From Burkholderiaceae bacterium (GTDB lineage Bacteria > Pseudomonadota > Gammaproteobacteria > Burkholderiales > Burkholderiaceae), in assembly GCA_947380285.1 (NCBI GenBank), contig CANCQD010000091.1, positions 1 to 9,712 on the forward strand: 9,712 bases of DNA. The letters are read 5' to 3'. Positions 1-6,545 of the stretch are shown in pieces. The position numbers were made by a program, and so were the translations under genes. Position 1 is the first letter of the stretch, and each line of letters opens with the position of its first letter. The notes beneath the pieces are model-generated. The model had not been told where the DNA came from, ran no database searches, and saw only the letters and a program-made list of their open reading frames with translations.

Positions 1-55
1 TCGCTGAGTTAAGGCAACTTGCAGGGCGATTCATAAATTCTGCTAAAGCGTCGCC
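1..55 (+). promoter_or_regulatory. SAM riboswitch aptamer, SAM-II/SAM-V-like, in the metK leader (5' end may be cut by the window)
   Basis: Seen: bases 1-5 pair with 25-29 (P1, four Watson-Crick pairs plus one G-U). The P1 loop carries GAGTTAA (6-12), matching the GAUUUAA loop of SAM-II. TTGCA (19-23), ATAAAT (33-38) and GCTAAA (42-47) follow in the order and spacing remembered for SAM-II. GGC (13-15) can pair with GCC (53-55), GC (21-22) with GC (42-43), and AC (17-18) with GT (50-51), giving the H-type pseudoknot of this class. Known: SAM-II and SAM-V bind SAM and usually repress translation of methionine/SAM genes. Inferred: this one represses metK when SAM is plentiful. P1 could extend left of base 1. 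I cannot separate SAM-II from SAM-V by eye. Confidence 0.78.
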
Positions 56-61
56 GTTGTA

Positions 62-112
62 GTTCCTGGCACGTCGAGTTGTCCCTATGATCGTGTTAAT
101 TATTAAAGGAAT
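62..112 (+). promoter_or_regulatory. Putative expression platform of the metK leader: SD-sequestering helix
   Basis: The metK SD AGGAA (107-111) is complementary to TTCCT (63-67), extended by a G-U pair (62-112). The helix can continue inward as 68-73 with 92-97 (four Watson-Crick and two G-U pairs), leaving a 9-nt bulge (98-106) and an inner loop (74-91). The anti-SD strand begins 7 nt after the aptamer's last pseudoknot pair. It can instead pair as TCCTG (64-68) with CAGGG (22-26), which would break aptamer P1. This gives a simple translational OFF switch: with SAM the aptamer holds 22-29 and the anti-SD covers the SD; without SAM the anti-SD is drawn upstream. The pairings are seen; the mechanism is inference. 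Confidence 0.5.
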
Positions 113-117
113 ATGCA

Positions 118-1284
118 ATGGCAAATGATTACTTCTTTACCTCAGAATCTGTTTCTGAAGGTCACCCCGATAAAGTAGCAGACCAAATCTCTGATTCGAT
201 TCTTGATGCCATCTTGGCTCAAGATCCAACTGCACGAGTTGCAGCAGAAACTTTGTGCAACACCGGCTTAGTAGTTTTGGCTGGTGAAATTACAACCAAC
301 GCTAACGTTGATTACATCCAAGTTGCCCGCAATACTTTGCGTGAAATTGGCTACGACAACACTGACTACGGTATCGACTACAAAGGTTGTGCAGTATTGG
401 TTGCTTATGACAAGCAAAGTCCCGATATCGCTCAAGGCGTTGATAAGGCCCATGATGATGGCCTGGATCAGGGCGCTGGCGACCAAGGCCTCATGTTTGG
501 TTACGCTTGTGATGAGACTGCAGAGTTGATGCCTTTGCCAATTCACTTGTCACACCGTTTAGTTGAGCGTCAATCACAGTTGCGTCGCGATGGTCGTTTG
601 AACTGGTTACGTCCAGATGCGAAGTCACAAGTGACATTGCGCTATGTAGATGGCAAGCCTGACTCTATCGATACTGTTGTGTTGTCTACTCAACATGATG
701 AAAATATTTCTCTCGAAAAATTGCGTGAAGCAGTTATTGAAGAAATCATCAAACCAGTATTGCCTAAGCATTTGATCAAAGGTGCAATCAACTTCTTGGT
801 TAATCCAACAGGTCGTTTTGTAATCGGCGGTCCACAGGGCGATTGCGGTTTAACTGGCCGTAAAATTATTGTTGATACCTACGGCGGTGCAGCCCCTCAC
901 GGTGGTGGTGCTTTCTCTGGTAAGGATCCATCTAAGGTTGACCGCTCCGCTGCATACGCTGGACGTTATGTTGCGAAGAACGTGGTTGCTGCTGGTTTGG
1001 CAAGCAAGTGCTTAATTCAAATTTCTTACGCGATTGGTGTCGCTAAACCAACTTCAGTGATGGTGAGCACGTTTGGCACAGGCAAGATCTCCGATGAGAA
1101 GATTGCTCAATTGGTTTCAGAGCACTTTGACTTGCGTCCAAAAGGTATCGTGAAGATGCTCAATCTCTTGCGCCCCATTTATAAGAAGACTGCTGCTTAT
1201 GGCAACTTTGGTCGTGAAGAGCCAGAATTTACTTGGGAGCAAACAGACAAAGCAGCTGCATTACGTGCCGCAGCTGGTCTGTAA
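118..1284 (+). CDS. metK: S-adenosylmethionine synthetase (methionine adenosyltransferase)
   Basis: Cytosolic enzyme making SAM from methionine and ATP, releasing phosphate and diphosphate. At 388 residues it is full length for the bacterial family. Visible signatures are GHPDKVAD with the catalytic His/Asp (15-22), [12 protein letters not shown] (119-130, the first PROSITE-type signature), the glycine-rich [13 protein letters not shown] (237-249) and [17 protein letters not shown] (262-278, P-loop-like phosphate-binding segment). The start at 118 follows an AAAGGAA SD (105-111) with 6 nt spacing, and the [17 protein letters not shown] opening is typical of proteobacterial MetK. Its leader carries a SAM riboswitch-like element, suggesting product feedback on translation. 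It is followed by the SAH riboswitch and ahcY on the same strand, so partial cotranscription with ahcY-metF is possible. The promoter lies outside the window. Confidence 0.98.
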   Translation: MANDYFFTSESVSEGHPDKVADQISDSILDAILAQDPTARVAAETLCNTGLVVLAGEITTNANVDYIQVARNTLREIGYDNTDYGIDYKGCAVLVAYDKQSPDIAQGVDKAHDDGLDQGAGDQGLMFGYACDETAELMPLPIHLSHRLVERQSQLRRDGRLNWLRPDAKSQVTLRYVDGKPDSIDTVVLSTQHDENISLEKLREAVIEEIIKPVLPKHLIKGAINFLVNPTGRFVIGGPQGDCGLTGRKIIVDTYGGAAPHGGGAFSGKDPSKVDRSAAYAGRYVAKNVVAAGLASKCLIQISYAIGVAKPTSVMVSTFGTGKISDEKIAQLVSEHFDLRPKGIVKMLNLLRPIYKKTAAYGNFGREEPEFTWEQTDKAAALRAAAGL

Positions 1285-1322
1285 GTAGGAAATAGGCAGT
1301 TTGTAGGTGTATTGATGCGAAA

Positions 1323-1352
1323 TATGCCGTAATTGTTTACAATTACGGCATA
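1323..1352. repeat. Perfect 13-bp inverted repeat between metK and the SAH riboswitch
   Basis: Arms 1323-1335 (TATGCCGTAATTG) and 1340-1352 are exact reverse complements around a 4-nt TTTA loop, whose outer bases could also pair. It starts 38 nt after the metK stop and ends one base before P1 of the SAH aptamer. No T-run follows the 3' arm, so it is a poor classical intrinsic terminator. It could still be a metK 3'-end stabilising stem, a terminator without a U-tract, or an operator for a dimeric regulator. Which of these is true cannot be decided from sequence. Confidence 0.8.
1338..1343 (+). promoter_or_regulatory. Candidate -10 box for an ahcY-metF promoter
   Basis: TACAAT matches the sigma-70 -10 consensus in five of six positions and would place the transcription start near 1350, just before aptamer P1 (1353). 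That spacing is what an independent SAH-regulated transcript would need. No good -35 lies at 16-18 nt; the nearest TTG-type hexamer, TTGATG (1312-1317), is 20 nt away. The box lies within the inverted repeat, so a repressor bound there would occlude it. Weak evidence. Confidence 0.3.
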
Positions 1353-1449
1353 CCTTCAAGGAGCGTTGCAAGGAATGCTGAGACCCAGCACTTCCCCAGG
1401 CTTGAAGGGAGCTGCTCCTAAATGGAGTTTGCTAATTGCAACCGCGCTC
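1353..1449 (+). promoter_or_regulatory. SAH riboswitch aptamer upstream of ahcY
   Basis: Seen: P1 is an 8-bp perfect helix, CCTTCAAG (1353-1360) with CTTGAAGG (1401-1408). The core GGAGCGTTGCAAGG (1360-1373) and CCCAGGCTTG (1395-1404) match the remembered SAH riboswitch consensus (GAGGAGCGCUGC ... CCAGGCUCG). P2 is GGAATGCTG (1372-1380) with CAGCACTTCC (1386-1395), with one bulged C and loop AGACC. Small optional hairpins lie between P1 and the pseudoknot, for example TTGC/GCAA (1429-1432/1438-1441). The pseudoknot is GAGCG (1361-1365) with CGCTC (1445-1449). Known: the class binds S-adenosylhomocysteine, discriminates against SAM, occurs upstream of ahcY in beta- and gammaproteobacteria, and acts as an ON switch. 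Confidence 0.95.
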
Positions 1450-1512
1450 GCTAACCCATGATTCAATGGCTAGCGAGTTTCTACTCCAGCATTGGATCGT
1501 ATTTAGCTGGAG
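1447..1512 (+). promoter_or_regulatory. SAH riboswitch expression platform with SD sequesterer for ahcY
   Basis: Three competing helices can be drawn. Hairpin A: CTCGCTA (1447-1453) with TAGCGAG (1471-1477), continued by CCAT (1456-1459) with ATGG (1466-1469). Hairpin B: CTCCAGC (1484-1490) with GCTGGAG (1506-1512), a perfect 7-bp stem covering the ahcY SD GGAG (1509-1512). Hairpin C: GAGT (1475-1478) with ACTC (1483-1486), plus GCT (1469-1471) with AGC (1488-1490). A shares 1447-1449 with the ligand-dependent pseudoknot, and C excludes both A and B. So SAH should break A, allow C, open B and expose the SD; without SAH, A blocks C and B hides the SD. The pairings are seen; the switching order is inferred. 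Confidence 0.75.
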
Positions 1513-1517
1513 CATGA

Positions 1518-2963
1518 ATGAATACCGTTTCTGATTTAAATAATTTTGTAGCAACTCGTTGCGCAATTGCTGATATCTCTTTGGCTGACTTTGGCCGCAA
1601 AGAAATTGCGATCGCTGAAACTGAGATGCCTGGCTTGATTGCTATTCGTGATGAGTTTGCAGCACAACAGCCATTGCGTGGTGCACGCATTACTGGTTCA
1701 TTGCATATGACCATTCAAACTGCGGTGTTGATCGAAACACTTGAGGCTCTTGGCGCTGAAGTGCAGTGGGCATCTTGCAATATTTTCTCTACACAAGATC
1801 ATGCTGCTGCTGCAATCGCTACGAACGGCACGCCAGTATTTGCAATCAAGGGTGAAACCCTTGAGCAGTATTGGGACTTTACTCATCGTATTTTTGAGTG
1901 GGCTGATGGTGGTTACACCAATATGATTTTGGATGACGGTGGCGACGCTACTTTGTTATTGCACCTTGGTGCACGTGCTGAAAAAGATCAAGCTTGCTTG
2001 AATCATCCTACCAGCGAAGAAGAAACTATTTTGTTTGCAGCCATCAAGAACAAATTGGCGCAAGACCCAACTTGGTATTCAACACGCTTAGCGCAAGTCA
2101 AAGGAGTTACAGAAGAAACCACTACTGGTGTACATCGTCTGTATCAAATGTTTGCTAAGGGTGATTTGAAGTTCCCTGCAATTAACGTAAATGACTCTGT
2201 TACTAAGAGCAAATTTGACAACCTCTATGGTTGCCGTGAATCTTTGGTAGATGCAATCAAGCGTGCCACTGACGTAATGGTGGCCGGTAAGGTTGCAGTA
2301 GTTTGTGGTTATGGTGATGTGGGTAAGGGCTCAGCTCAAGCATTGCGCGCTTTGTCTGCTCAAGTTTGGGTTACCGAAGTAGATCCAATCTGTGCATTGC
2401 AAGCTGCAATGGAAGGCTACCGCGTTGTAACAATGGATTACGCTGCTGATAAAGCCGATATCTTTGTTTCTGCAACTGGTAACTACCACGTGATTACACA
2501 TGACCACATGGCTAAGATGAAGAATCAAGCCATCGTTTGTAACATTGGCCACTTTGATAACGAGATCGATGTTGCTGGTATTGAAAAATACAAGTGGGAA
2601 GAGATTAAGCCACAAGTTGACCATGTGATTTTCCCGGCCGCCAATGGCAAGCCTGAAAAGCGCATCATCATCTTGGCTAAAGGCCGCTTGGTTAATCTAG
2701 GTTGCGGTACAGGTCACCCTTCTTATGTCATGAGCTCTTCATTTGCAAATCAAGTAATTGCACAAATTGAATTGTGGAATGCAGTGGGTACAGATAAATA
2801 CCCAATTGGTGTTTACACCTTGCCTAAGCATTTGGATGAGAAGGTAGCCCGCTTACAGCTTAAGACTCTGAATGCAGAATTAACTGTGTTGTCAGATCAG
2901 CAAGCTTCTTATATTGGCGTAACGAAGGAAGGCCCATACAAGGCCGACCACTATCGTTATTAA
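1518..2963 (+). CDS. ahcY: Adenosylhomocysteinase (S-adenosyl-L-homocysteine hydrolase)
   Basis: NAD-dependent cytosolic enzyme splitting SAH into homocysteine and adenosine, relieving product inhibition of methyltransferases. Its 481 residues fit the longer bacterial form, with the usual extra segment in the catalytic domain (about 150-200). Motifs: [15 protein letters not shown] (61-75), [14 protein letters not shown] (87-100), the substrate/NAD segment [20 protein letters not shown] (224-243), the Rossmann loop GYGDVGKG (264-271), and the C-terminal KADHYRY (475-481) whose Lys and Tyr reach the NAD of the neighbouring subunit. The start at 1518 uses GGAG (1509-1512) at 5 nt. An overlapping ATG at 1514 is out of frame and stops after six codons. 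Translation is probably SAH-activated by the upstream riboswitch. metF follows after 37 nt. Confidence 0.98.
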   Translation: MNTVSDLNNFVATRCAIADISLADFGRKEIAIAETEMPGLIAIRDEFAAQQPLRGARITGSLHMTIQTAVLIETLEALGAEVQWASCNIFSTQDHAAAAIATNGTPVFAIKGETLEQYWDFTHRIFEWADGGYTNMILDDGGDATLLLHLGARAEKDQACLNHPTSEEETILFAAIKNKLAQDPTWYSTRLAQVKGVTEETTTGVHRLYQMFAKGDLKFPAINVNDSVTKSKFDNLYGCRESLVDAIKRATDVMVAGKVAVVCGYGDVGKGSAQALRALSAQVWVTEVDPICALQAAMEGYRVVTMDYAADKADIFVSATGNYHVITHDHMAKMKNQAIVCNIGHFDNEIDVAGIEKYKWEEIKPQVDHVIFPAANGKPEKRIIILAKGRLVNLGCGTGHPSYVMSSSFANQVIAQIELWNAVGTDKYPIGVYTLPKHLDEKVARLQLKTLNAELTVLSDQQASYIGVTKEGPYKADHYRY

Positions 2964-3000
2964 TCCAGTCACTGTTCAATAGATATCTAGGCCCAAAATC

Positions 3001-3831
3001 ATGGAATTAAGCGTCGAATTCTTTCCTCCAAAAACACCTGAAGGTGAGAGTAAGTTGCATCTGGTGCGTGAGCGGTTTTCTGAAACGCTCAAGCCCTCGT
3101 TTTATTCTGTGACGTTTGGTGCCGGTGGCTCTACACAATCAGGCACACTAAAAGTGGTGAGCGACATTCATGCTGCCGGTGCAGCAGTTGCTCCTCACTT
3201 ATCTTGTGTTGGTAGCTCACGTGAAAGCGTGCGTGAGATGCTCAAGCAATATCAAGCTTTAGGTGTGAAGCGTATTGTGGCTTTGCGTGGTGACTTGCCA
3301 TCTGGCATGGGTCAGTATGGCGAGTTTCATCATGCCAATGAATTAGTTGAATTTATTCGTGCAGAAACAGGTGATTGGTTTCATATCGATGTAGCCGCCT
3401 ATCCTGAAATGCATCCACAGGCAAAGTCGCCTGCTAGTGATGTCGATTTCTTTGTACAAAAAATGAAGGTGGGTGCAAATTCTGCCGTTACCCAGTATTT
3501 TTATAACAGCGATGCTTATTTCCGCTTTGTGGATGAAGCTTATGATCTCGGCGTAACGCAGCCCATCATCGCCGGCATTATGCCAATCACAAATAGTAGT
3601 CAGTTATTGAGATTCTCTGATGCTTGTGGCGCAGAAATTCCGCGTTGGATTCGTTTGCGTCTTCAGTCTTATGGCGACGACATCGCCTCTATTCGGGCAT
3701 TTGGTGAAGAGGTGGTGACTGACTTGTGCGATCAGCTATTAACGGCTGGTGCACCTGGGCTTCATTTCTACTCACTCAATCAGGCTGATGCAGTTTTGGC
3801 AATTGCCGATAACTTAGATTTAACTAAGTAA
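3001..3831 (+). CDS. metF: 5,10-methylenetetrahydrofolate reductase
   Basis: Flavoprotein reducing 5,10-methylene-THF to 5-methyl-THF, the methyl donor for methionine synthase. The 276-residue single-domain form is the normal bacterial length. Visible: SVEFFPPK (4-11) with the catalytic Glu6, VTFGAGGST (37-45), ALRGDLP (94-100) with the conserved Asp98 near FAD N1, AAYPEMHPQ (132-140), TQYFY (164-168, whose Gln contacts folate), PIIAGIMPI (188-196) and GLHFYSLNQ (253-261). It lies 37 nt after ahcY with no terminator-like hairpin between, so it is probably cotranscribed and shares the SAH-responsive leader. Its own SD is weak (AGG at 2989-2991, 9 nt from ATG). It converges on a folate cyclo-ligase gene 8 nt downstream. 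Confidence 0.97.
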   Translation: MELSVEFFPPKTPEGESKLHLVRERFSETLKPSFYSVTFGAGGSTQSGTLKVVSDIHAAGAAVAPHLSCVGSSRESVREMLKQYQALGVKRIVALRGDLPSGMGQYGEFHHANELVEFIRAETGDWFHIDVAAYPEMHPQAKSPASDVDFFVQKMKVGANSAVTQYFYNSDAYFRFVDEAYDLGVTQPIIAGIMPITNSSQLLRFSDACGAEIPRWIRLRLQSYGDDIASIRAFGEEVVTDLCDQLLTAGAPGLHFYSLNQADAVLAIADNLDLTK

Positions 3832-3839
3832 ATAAGTCC

Positions 3840-3866
3840 CTAACTGAACAAGTCTGATTCGGTTAG
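3840..3866 (+). terminator. Possible weak terminator hairpin for metF inside the 3' end of the convergent gene
   Basis: CTAACTGAA (3840-3848) pairs with TTCGGTTAG (3858-3866), a 9-bp stem with one G-U pair and a 9-nt loop. It begins 9 nt after the metF stop and lies within the last codons of the opposite-strand cyclo-ligase. No U-tract follows, and the stem is AT-rich, so termination may be inefficient or Rho-dependent. A smaller stem, ACTTAG (3812-3817) with CTAAGT (3824-3829), overlaps the metF stop. Confidence 0.25.
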
Positions 3867-4466
3867 TAGCAAATTTAATGGCTCATCATGTGTTTGAGCC
3901 GCCCATTGAGAATCATCTAATTTTTGCCAATCAAATCCAATCCCCATGCAAATGAGGTTTGGGTTGTCCTTACGTAGCTGAGCTAGGGTTCGGTCAAAGT
4001 ACCCGCCTCCATATCCTAGACGCCAGTAGTGTGCTTTACCGCTCACAATAGAGCTAGACCAACCCACGCAGGGAATGAGGATGCAGTCAGGCGTCAGTTT
4101 CGGCCTAGTGGTATTTTCTGGGTTAGGTTCGGGCACACCATGTGCGCTTGGAATTAAGGCATCACCCTCTTGCCACTCGAAAAAATCAAGGTGTTTATCG
4201 GCACGTGCATAAGGCAGTGCTAATTTACGCGCAGTATCATTCTTCGCCCAATTGAGTAAGGTGGGACGTAAATCAATTTCATCTTGAATGGGCCAATAAA
4301 GCGCTATTGAGCGAATGGATTTGCCTTCATTGACTAAAAAATGATTGAGACCTGCAATCAAGCCTGCTTTTGCAGAAGCGTAGCCATTTCCAGCAGCAAA
4401 TTCTTTGCGTTGTTTTAATAAATCTTGGCGAAGAGTTTTTAGTGAATTACCGTGCATATCGACCAT
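3840..4466 (-). CDS. fau: 5-formyltetrahydrofolate cyclo-ligase (5,10-methenyl-THF synthetase)
   Basis: ATP-dependent enzyme recycling 5-formyl-THF to 5,10-methenyl-THF, returning folate to the one-carbon pool. Read from the ATG at 4466 it has 208 residues, normal for the family. Visible: the N-terminal LRQDLLKQRK helix (12-21), ALYWPIQDEIDLRPTL (55-70) in the usual substrate region, and the phosphate/ATP loop RLGYGGGYFDR (149-159) preceded by IPCVGW (131-136). The frame stays open upstream to an ATG at 4586, but that would add 40 unfamily-like residues and overlap the divergent gene, so I reject it. The ATG at 4457 is an equal alternative; neither start has a convincing SD. Between PCVGW and RLGYGGG there is a 12-residue stretch (137-148) slightly longer than I expect. 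It is convergent with metF and functionally linked to it. Confidence 0.93.
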   Translation of the reverse strand: MVDMHGNSLKTLRQDLLKQRKEFAAGNGYASAKAGLIAGLNHFLVNEGKSIRSIALYWPIQDEIDLRPTLLNWAKNDTARKLALPYARADKHLDFFEWQEGDALIPSAHGVPEPNPENTTRPKLTPDCILIPCVGWSSSIVSGKAHYWRLGYGGGYFDRTLAQLRKDNPNLICMGIGFDWQKLDDSQWAAQTHDEPLNLLLTESDLFS

Positions 4467-4493
4467 TATCAGGCGAAAATTAAAGGATATAGT
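4466..4493 (+). promoter_or_regulatory. Candidate sigma-70 promoter for the lytic transglycosylase gene
   Basis: The 84-nt divergent gap (4467-4550) must hold promoters for both flanking genes. On the + strand TTATCA (4466-4471) and TATAGT (4488-4493) are separated by 16 nt, each a 4-5 of 6 match to consensus, giving a start near 4500 and a leader of about 50 nt. I found no clear - strand promoter for the cyclo-ligase in this gap. Low confidence. Confidence 0.25.
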
Positions 4494-4550
4494 AATCAAG
4501 TGCTGCAGGGCCCATAGCCTTGCAAATAGAGATAGGGTTAGATAGCAAGA

Positions 4551-6509
4551 ATGAAGTCTGCAATAGTAAGTAGCAAACACCTTCAATGGGCCAAAATTTT
4601 GCTTTTAGGCCTAGCCCTAGTTATGTCCAGTAGCTTTGCCGAAAAGCTGAAAAAGCCTGCTCTACCCAAGTCTTATGAAAGTAAGATTGCTCCAGCAGAA
4701 ATCACTGATACCGATCGCATGTTTATCGATTTGCGTGAAGCTGCAAAAAAGAATGATGTATTTCGTACTCAGCAGTTGTCAGCGAACTTATCTAATTATC
4801 CATTTGATGACTATGTAGCCTACTTCCGCATCAAGCCCCAATTATTTGATAGCGCTGGTGGAGCGCGCAATGATTATGGTGCGGATTCACAAGTGGTTAC
4901 TTTTTTAAATCAATATCAAGGCACAGCATTGGCTGACCGTATGCGTAATGATTGGCTTTTGGTGCTTGGTAAGCGTAAGGACTGGGCGCGTTTTGATGCG
5001 GAGTATGCCAAGTTTGTATTGGATGACGATACACAAGTGAAGTGCTACTCCTTATTATCCAAATTATCGCAAGCTGAAAATCCAACGAAATTGGCTATTG
5101 ATTCTCGAGCGGTATTGTTGGATCCAAGTTATTTTGGACAGGCATGCCAAGAATTGGTCCCATCGTTAGTTGCTGCTGGCGGCATGTCTCCGAGTGAGGC
5201 AAAAGCGGTTGGCCGCGCTGCTAGTGAAAAAGGTTTTGACTCAATGGCCCGTCGCCTTGGTGGCGAAGATCCTATTGCAGATATTGTCAAAGCAGCTAAG
5301 GCTGATCCAGCTAAAGCCTATCGTGACTTTTCTCAAAATGCTTCGCGTTATAGCAAAGAGAATCAAGCCGTTGCATGGGGTGTGATTGGACAATTTTTGG
5401 CCAAGAAATTAGATCCTAATGCAGATGATGCATACCGCCTGCAGCAAGAGCTTGGCTATAACGAACTCCTTTCAGTCGAGTCACAGGAGTGGAAAGTGCG
5501 TGCAGGCTTGCGCGCTAAAGATTGGACCCTGGTTAAAAATGCGATTGATAGCATGAATCCTGCCGTACGCAGTAAAGATCCTGCTTGGACTTATTGGTAC
5601 GGCCGCGCGCTAAAGGTGGAGGGTCAAGAAGCAAAAGCCAAAGATAGTTTCGAAATGATTGCAGATCAATATAACTTTTATGGTCAGCTCGCACGCGAAG
5701 AGTTGGGTAAACCCAATCAGGCGCCTGCCAAAACTAAAGTGACTGAGCAGGAGATTGATGCCATGGCAAGCCGCAAGGGCTTTATTCGTGGCGAGCGCTT
5801 ATATGCCATGAATCTTCGCTTTGAAGGTAATCGCGAATGGAATTGGGAATTACGTAACATGACCGACAAGCAATTGTTGGCTGCTGCAGAGTATGCAAAG
5901 CGCATCAACTTATATGACCGTGTCGTTAATACAGCTGATCGTACAAAGCAAGAGCACGACTTTAGTTTGCGCTACCCAACTCCTTACAAAGAAGAGCTGT
6001 CTCCCATTGCGCGTCAAATTGATTTGAACCTTGCCTGGGCTTATGGCTTGATCCGTCAAGAGTCGCGCTTCATTATGAATGCCTCATCGTCTGTAGGCGC
6101 ATCTGGATTAATGCAGGTAATGCCCAATACGGCAAAGTATGTGGCCAAGAAAATTGGAATGACAAATTACACCAATGACAAGCTCAGCGATACCAATACC
6201 AATCTGACATTGGGCAGTAACTATTTAAATATGGTCCTTATTGATCTAGATGGTTCTTGGGTTTTGGCCTCTGCGGCCTATAACGCAGGACCTTCTCGCT
6301 CAAAGGCTTGGCGTGAAAAATTATCTGGCCCTACAGAGGGAGCCATCTTTGCTGAAACTATTCCGTTTACTGAGACACGCGTTTATGTGAAGAATGTACT
6401 CTCTAATGCGAATTACTATTCATCGGTGATGAACGGCCAAACACAATCTTTAAAGCAACGCTTGGGTGTTATTACACCTAAGGCCGCAACTCAATCTGAG
6501 CTTCCTTAA
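4551..6509 (+). CDS. slt: Soluble lytic murein transglycosylase, Slt70 type
   Basis: Exported periplasmic enzyme that cleaves the MurNAc-GlcNAc bond of peptidoglycan, forming 1,6-anhydromuropeptides. The 652 residues match the Slt70 family. Residues 1-30 form a signal peptide: Lys near the start, hydrophobic core ILLLGLALV (16-24), likely cleavage after SSFA (27-30). Residues about 50-470 are the all-alpha superhelical (U-shaped) domain. The C-terminal SLT domain has IRQESRF (501-507) with catalytic Glu504, GASGLMQVMP (516-525), NLTLGSNYLN (551-560), ASAAYNAGP (573-581) and ETIPFTETRVYVKNVL (602-617). The ATG at 4551 fits the signal peptide, although the SD is weak (AGGG at 4534-4537 is too distant). 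A reductase gene follows after 36 nt, possibly in the same operon. Confidence 0.95.
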   Translation: MKSAIVSSKHLQWAKILLLGLALVMSSSFAEKLKKPALPKSYESKIAPAEITDTDRMFIDLREAAKKNDVFRTQQLSANLSNYPFDDYVAYFRIKPQLFDSAGGARNDYGADSQVVTFLNQYQGTALADRMRNDWLLVLGKRKDWARFDAEYAKFVLDDDTQVKCYSLLSKLSQAENPTKLAIDSRAVLLDPSYFGQACQELVPSLVAAGGMSPSEAKAVGRAASEKGFDSMARRLGGEDPIADIVKAAKADPAKAYRDFSQNASRYSKENQAVAWGVIGQFLAKKLDPNADDAYRLQQELGYNELLSVESQEWKVRAGLRAKDWTLVKNAIDSMNPAVRSKDPAWTYWYGRALKVEGQEAKAKDSFEMIADQYNFYGQLAREELGKPNQAPAKTKVTEQEIDAMASRKGFIRGERLYAMNLRFEGNREWNWELRNMTDKQLLAAAEYAKRINLYDRVVNTADRTKQEHDFSLRYPTPYKEELSPIARQIDLNLAWAYGLIRQESRFIMNASSSVGASGLMQVMPNTAKYVAKKIGMTNYTNDKLSDTNTNLTLGSNYLNMVLIDLDGSWVLASAAYNAGPSRSKAWREKLSGPTEGAIFAETIPFTETRVYVKNVLSNANYYSSVMNGQTQSLKQRLGVITPKAATQSELP

Positions 6510-6545
6510 ACCAATCATTGCTGCCTAAAGTAAAGAAAGCTTCCC

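Noticed and set aside
268..546. Long opposite-strand open frames within metK and similar ones in ahcY, cca and slt
   Set aside because: They lack family motifs and SDs and lie fully inside strongly conserved genes; they are frame shadows.
1514..1534. ATG at 1514 as the ahcY start or as a regulatory mini-ORF
   Set aside because: It gives six codons then TGA, and lies one base after the SD, too close for initiation. The ATG at 1518 has proper 5-nt spacing and opens the real protein.
2964..3000. A third riboswitch in front of metF
   Set aside because: The gap is 37 nt with no conserved-looking stem or aptamer core.
4467..4550. 6S RNA gene (ssrS), often adjacent to the cyclo-ligase gene in proteobacteria
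   Set aside because: Only 84 nt separate the divergent genes, too short for a roughly 180-nt 6S RNA, and no long bulged hairpin is visible.
4467..4586. Upstream extension of the cyclo-ligase frame to an ATG at 4586 (248 residues)
   Set aside because: The 40 extra residues do not resemble the family N-terminus, there is no SD, and the extension would overlap the start of the divergent slt gene.
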